Below are positions 63,806 to 64,000 of a stretch of DNA of 64,000 nucleotides, piece after piece; position 1 is the first letter of the stretch, and the number at the start of each line of letters is the position of its first letter. The translations under genes were made by a program, and so were the position numbers. The notes under the pieces were generated by a model that made no database searches, had not been told where the DNA came from, and was given only the letters and a program-made list of their open reading frames with translations. Origin of the DNA: Salipaludibacillus neizhouensis (GTDB taxonomy: Bacteria; Bacillota; Bacilli; Bacillales; Salisediminibacteriaceae); assembly GCF_002886185.1 (NCBI RefSeq), contig NZ_KZ614146.1, positions 687,234 to 751,233 of the forward strand, in the 5' to 3' direction.

Positions 63806-64000
63806 ATGGAGCGATTACAAAAAGTTATAGCACAAGCTGGTATTACATCAAGACGTAAGGCAGAACAATTAATTACTGAAGGAAAAGTATCGGTAAATGG
63901 AAAGAAGATTACAGAGCTTGGTACGAAAGTGGATGCACAACAAGATGAAGTAGTAGTGAATGGAGTTCCTATTAATAAAGAAGAGCCTGTCTATTTCTTG
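63806..64000 (+). CDS. rluB: 23S rRNA pseudouridine synthase RluB, N-terminal part (runs off right edge)
   Basis: 65 codons from ATG 63806 (GAGGTGAAAGTA upstream) with no stop before the edge. The sequence ERLQKVIAQAGITSRRKAEQ, then GKVSVNGKKITELGTKVD, is the S4 RNA-binding domain that starts RsuA/RluB-family enzymes. Position after spmB matches B. subtilis rluB (ypuL), which modifies U2633 in 23S rRNA. The catalytic domain lies outside the window. Confidence 0.9.
   Translation, partial: MERLQKVIAQAGITSRRKAEQLITEGKVSVNGKKITELGTKVDAQQDEVVVNGVPINKEEPVYFL

Overview
This window is an AT-rich chromosomal segment from an endospore-forming member of the Bacillaceae. The evidence is sporulation genes (spoIIM, the spoIIA operon with sigF, dacF, spoVAC-AD-AEB, spoVAF, dacB-spmA-spmB), strong Shine-Dalgarno sites, frequent TTG/GTG starts, Bacillus-type riboswitches and a gene order from about 34 kb onward that follows the Bacillus subtilis yqkF-nudF-spoIIM-fur-yqzK-xerD-drm-pupG ... 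sigF ... lysA-ppiB-rib-scpAB-ypuI-dacB-spmAB-rluB region. C30-type carotenoid desaturase genes and the intergenic repeats would fit a halotolerant genus near Oceanobacillus or Virgibacillus, but the genus is an inference.

Layout. 1-33 kb is accessory and household material: a lipoteichoic-acid synthase cut by the left edge; a YitT-type membrane protein; a wrecked tripartite tricarboxylate transporter (tctC and tctA 5' fragments meeting head-on); an MFS exporter, an amino-acid permease and a LysE exporter; moaA; a manganese (yybP-ykoY) riboswitch with two tandem terminators ahead of a TerC-family Mn exporter; an L,D-transpeptidase; a sulfurtransferase; two genes of unknown function; an MFS gene overlapping a solitary queC; uvsE; trhO; a YfkJ-like phosphatase; a methyltransferase next to an AsnB-type asparagine synthetase; a decaying carotenoid cluster; a guanine-riboswitch xpt-permease operon; ycgR/ycgQ; uppP; and a ResA-like thioredoxin.

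34-57 kb is conserved core. It holds nudF, spoIIM (sigma-E promoter), fur (overlapping Fur-type operator), yqzK, xerD, a nucleoside-salvage operon (deoB, two different purine nucleoside phosphorylases, pdp), dacF, the spoIIA operon (sigma-H promoter), spoVAF (own sigma-G promoter), lysA (lysine riboswitch), ppiB, the riboflavin operon (FMN riboswitch) with ribT, ypuF, scpA-scpB and ypuI. At 57-61 kb the conserved order is interrupted by a repeat, a DUF421 gene, an unknown gene and a yhcN-spoVAC-spoVAD-spoVAEB operon. The core then resumes with dacB-spmA-spmB and rluB, which runs off the right edge.

The most interesting observations are: (1) the canonical spoVA genes are missing from between sigF and spoVAF, and a YhcN/SpoVAC/SpoVAD/SpoVAEB set with a nearby DUF421 gene, resembling the spoVA2mob type, sits elsewhere; (2) the second purine nucleoside phosphorylase has three active-site substitutions of the kind seen in methylthioadenosine phosphorylase, suggesting 6-aminopurine specificity; (3) a dispersed hairpin repeat family shows compensatory base changes and chimeric copies; (4) the Mn riboswitch may control two terminators by a relay; (5) two separate places show the same geometry of converging gene fragments that have both lost their 3' ends.
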